Source of the DNA: JBAWWY01 sp037144355
GTDB taxonomy: Bacteria; Bacillota; Clostridia; Peptostreptococcales; Anaerovoracaceae
DNA: 15,655 bases
Assembly: GCA_037144355.1 (NCBI GenBank)
Contig: JBAWWY010000034.1
Span: 1 to 15,655 of the forward strand
Reading direction: 5' to 3'
Both the position numbers and the translations under genes were made by a program. Below the pieces are notes generated by a model, which was not told the origin of the DNA, did no database searches, and was given only the letters and a program-made list of their open reading frames with translations. Below, in pieces: positions 14,803 to 15,655 of this stretch (position 1 is the stretch's first letter; each line of letters begins with the position of its first letter).

Positions 14803-14831
14803 TTGATATTTCCACTTATTGATATTATACT
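14803..14831 (+). promoter_or_regulatory. Promoter of the cvpA-family gene
   Basis: TTGATA (14803-14808) and TATACT (14826-14831) have a 17-base spacer and stand 38 bases ahead of the ATG. On the other strand, TATAAT at 14829-14824 overlaps the same -10. It could serve the yczE-tadA run, but it has no convincing -35. Confidence 0.65.
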
Positions 14832-14868
14832 TGAAATATGTTTTTTCATTTGAGGAAAAGAGGTTTTT

Positions 14869-15501
14869 ATGTGGATTGATGTTTTCGTACTTGTAATATT
14901 CCTTGCATATCTTGCGGACGGATTTAGAAAAGGTTTTGTCAAGACCGGTATCGATACTTTCGGCTGGATACTATCCATCATTTTTGCATTTGTCTGGTAT
15001 AAGAAAGTAGCAGACTTCGTAAGGGAAAAGACCGGGATCGATGAAAAGATATACAGCACTGTAAATTCCAAGATTCAAGAAAGCTCAGGCAAAACCGTGG
15101 ACCAGCTTTTAAGCTCTCTACCTTCTTCCATAAGCTCAACCATAAAAAATGCTGGCACAGACTTGTCCCACAACCTGGCCACAATATTGACCGATACAAT
15201 CTTTAACATATTCTGCTTCATCGCAGTTGTCTTCCTAATCCGAATAGCATTCGTGCTCCTCTCATCCCTGATCACCAGAGGCGGCAAGGACAATATTCTC
15301 GGATTTGTTGATAGATTATTCGGGATTGTTGCCGGCGCCATAAAGGGAGTTTTGGTCATATACTTCGTACTTGCCCTCCTCGTGGGAATAATCGGAGTTT
15401 CCAAGAGCGACTTTTTAATCACCAATCTGGATAAAGCGCCCTTCACCAGTTTTCTTTACGACCACAACCTAATATTCATTGCAGTCAAAGACGTTTTATA
15501 A
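14869..15501 (+). CDS. CvpA-family membrane protein
   Basis: Protein of 210 residues of the CvpA (colicin V production) family. Seen: an N-terminal helix beginning MWIDVFVLVIFLAYLADGF, the family GFRKGFVK turn, a second helix (about 29-45), a long loop (about 46-95) with Lys/Glu/Ser-rich sequence, then two further hydrophobic regions around 100-130 and 145-172. In Gram-positive anaerobes these proteins have no role in colicin export; proposed links are to envelope homeostasis. The ribosome site AGAGG lies 5 bases before the ATG. It is a single-gene unit with its own promoter, followed by 78 bases and a tRNA gene. No neighbouring purF, the usual partner in E. coli, is seen. Confidence 0.8.
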   Translation: MWIDVFVLVIFLAYLADGFRKGFVKTGIDTFGWILSIIFAFVWYKKVADFVREKTGIDEKIYSTVNSKIQESSGKTVDQLLSSLPSSISSTIKNAGTDLSHNLATILTDTIFNIFCFIAVVFLIRIAFVLLSSLITRGGKDNILGFVDRLFGIVAGAIKGVLVIYFVLALLVGIIGVSKSDFLITNLDKAPFTSFLYDHNLIFIAVKDVL

Positions 15502-15579
15502 TATACTATCCGAGTCTGGACTTGAAAGATCAGAAAATCTACTTGATCTTCCAATCCTATCCCAAAATATCCATGACAT

Positions 15580-15655
15580 GTCTGTGTAGCTCAGGGGATA
15601 GAGCGTCGGTTTCCTAAACCGTGCGTCGGAGGTTCGAATCCTCTCACGGACACCA
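15580..15655 (+). tRNA. tRNA-Arg (anticodon CCU)
   Basis: A 76-base cloverleaf with encoded CCA. The acceptor GTCTGTG/CACGGAC has one G-T pair, the D stem is GCTC/GAGC, and the T arm is GGAGG-TTCGAAT-CCTCT. The anticodon loop TTCCTAA gives anticodon CCT, which reads AGG. The D loop contains the A expected at position 20 of arginine tRNAs, and the discriminator base is A. The outermost anticodon-stem position (27-43) is a T-T mismatch. The gene ends exactly at the window edge. Confidence 0.95.

Noticed and set aside
15526..15550. Inverted repeat AAGATCA/TGATCTT between cvpA and the tRNA
   Set aside because: The stem is 7 base pairs with an 11-base loop and no T-run, so it is too weak to call a terminator or operator.
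15580..15655. tRNA-Arg end as an attachment site for an integrated element
   Set aside because: The gene is complete, but no integrase or direct repeat of its 3' end is visible in the window and the sequence stops at its last base.

Overview
The window looks like chromosomal DNA from an anaerobic, low-to-mid GC Bacillota, most likely of the class Clostridia. The reasons are strong AGGAGG-type ribosome sites, TTG starts, A/T-rich spacers, a complete [FeFe]-hydrogenase maturation set, and a type II NADH dehydrogenase operon of the kind found in Gram-positive flavin-based electron transfer. There is no sign of phage, transposon, plasmid or CRISPR sequence.

Region 1 (36-3981, + strand) is a tight four-gene operon. 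It encodes a membrane-anchored type II NADH dehydrogenase with a DoxX-like tail, a NusG-domain-II protein, a Gx-family membrane protein and a long-chain polyprenyl diphosphate synthase. This is the gene content of the ndh2-eetA-eetB-dmkB half of the extracellular electron transfer locus known from Listeria. The prenyltransferase, the flavin transferase (ApbE/FmnB) and the flavinylated lipoprotein are not in the window, although the left edge cuts off just before ndh2.

Region 2 (about 4001-8289, + strand) is the [FeFe]-hydrogenase maturation operon: a TM1266-type small regulator, then hydE, hydG and hydF. The three maturases together assemble the 2Fe subcluster of the H-cluster. No hydrogenase structural gene is present. 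A roughly 150-nt untranslated leader with several stem-loops and a strong intrinsic terminator separates the promoter from the first gene, so the operon is probably controlled by conditional termination. This leader is the most interesting unexplained element here.

Region 3 (8379-10784, - strand) holds glnS (glutaminyl-tRNA synthetase) followed by a translationally coupled prepilin peptidase. Region 4 (10990-12752, + strand) holds an Lrp/AsnC-type regulator and alanine dehydrogenase, ending in a strong terminator. The glnS and lrp promoters diverge from one 260-bp spacer that carries an inverted repeat on one side and a direct repeat on the other.

Region 5 (12817-14716, - strand) is a run of three genes: a YczE/YitT-type membrane protein, the tRNA adenosine deaminase tadA, and a small membrane-anchored Ig-like protein whose start overlaps the tadA stop. 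Region 6 (14803-15655, + strand) has a CvpA-family membrane protein and a complete tRNA-Arg(CCU) whose CCA end is the last base of the window.
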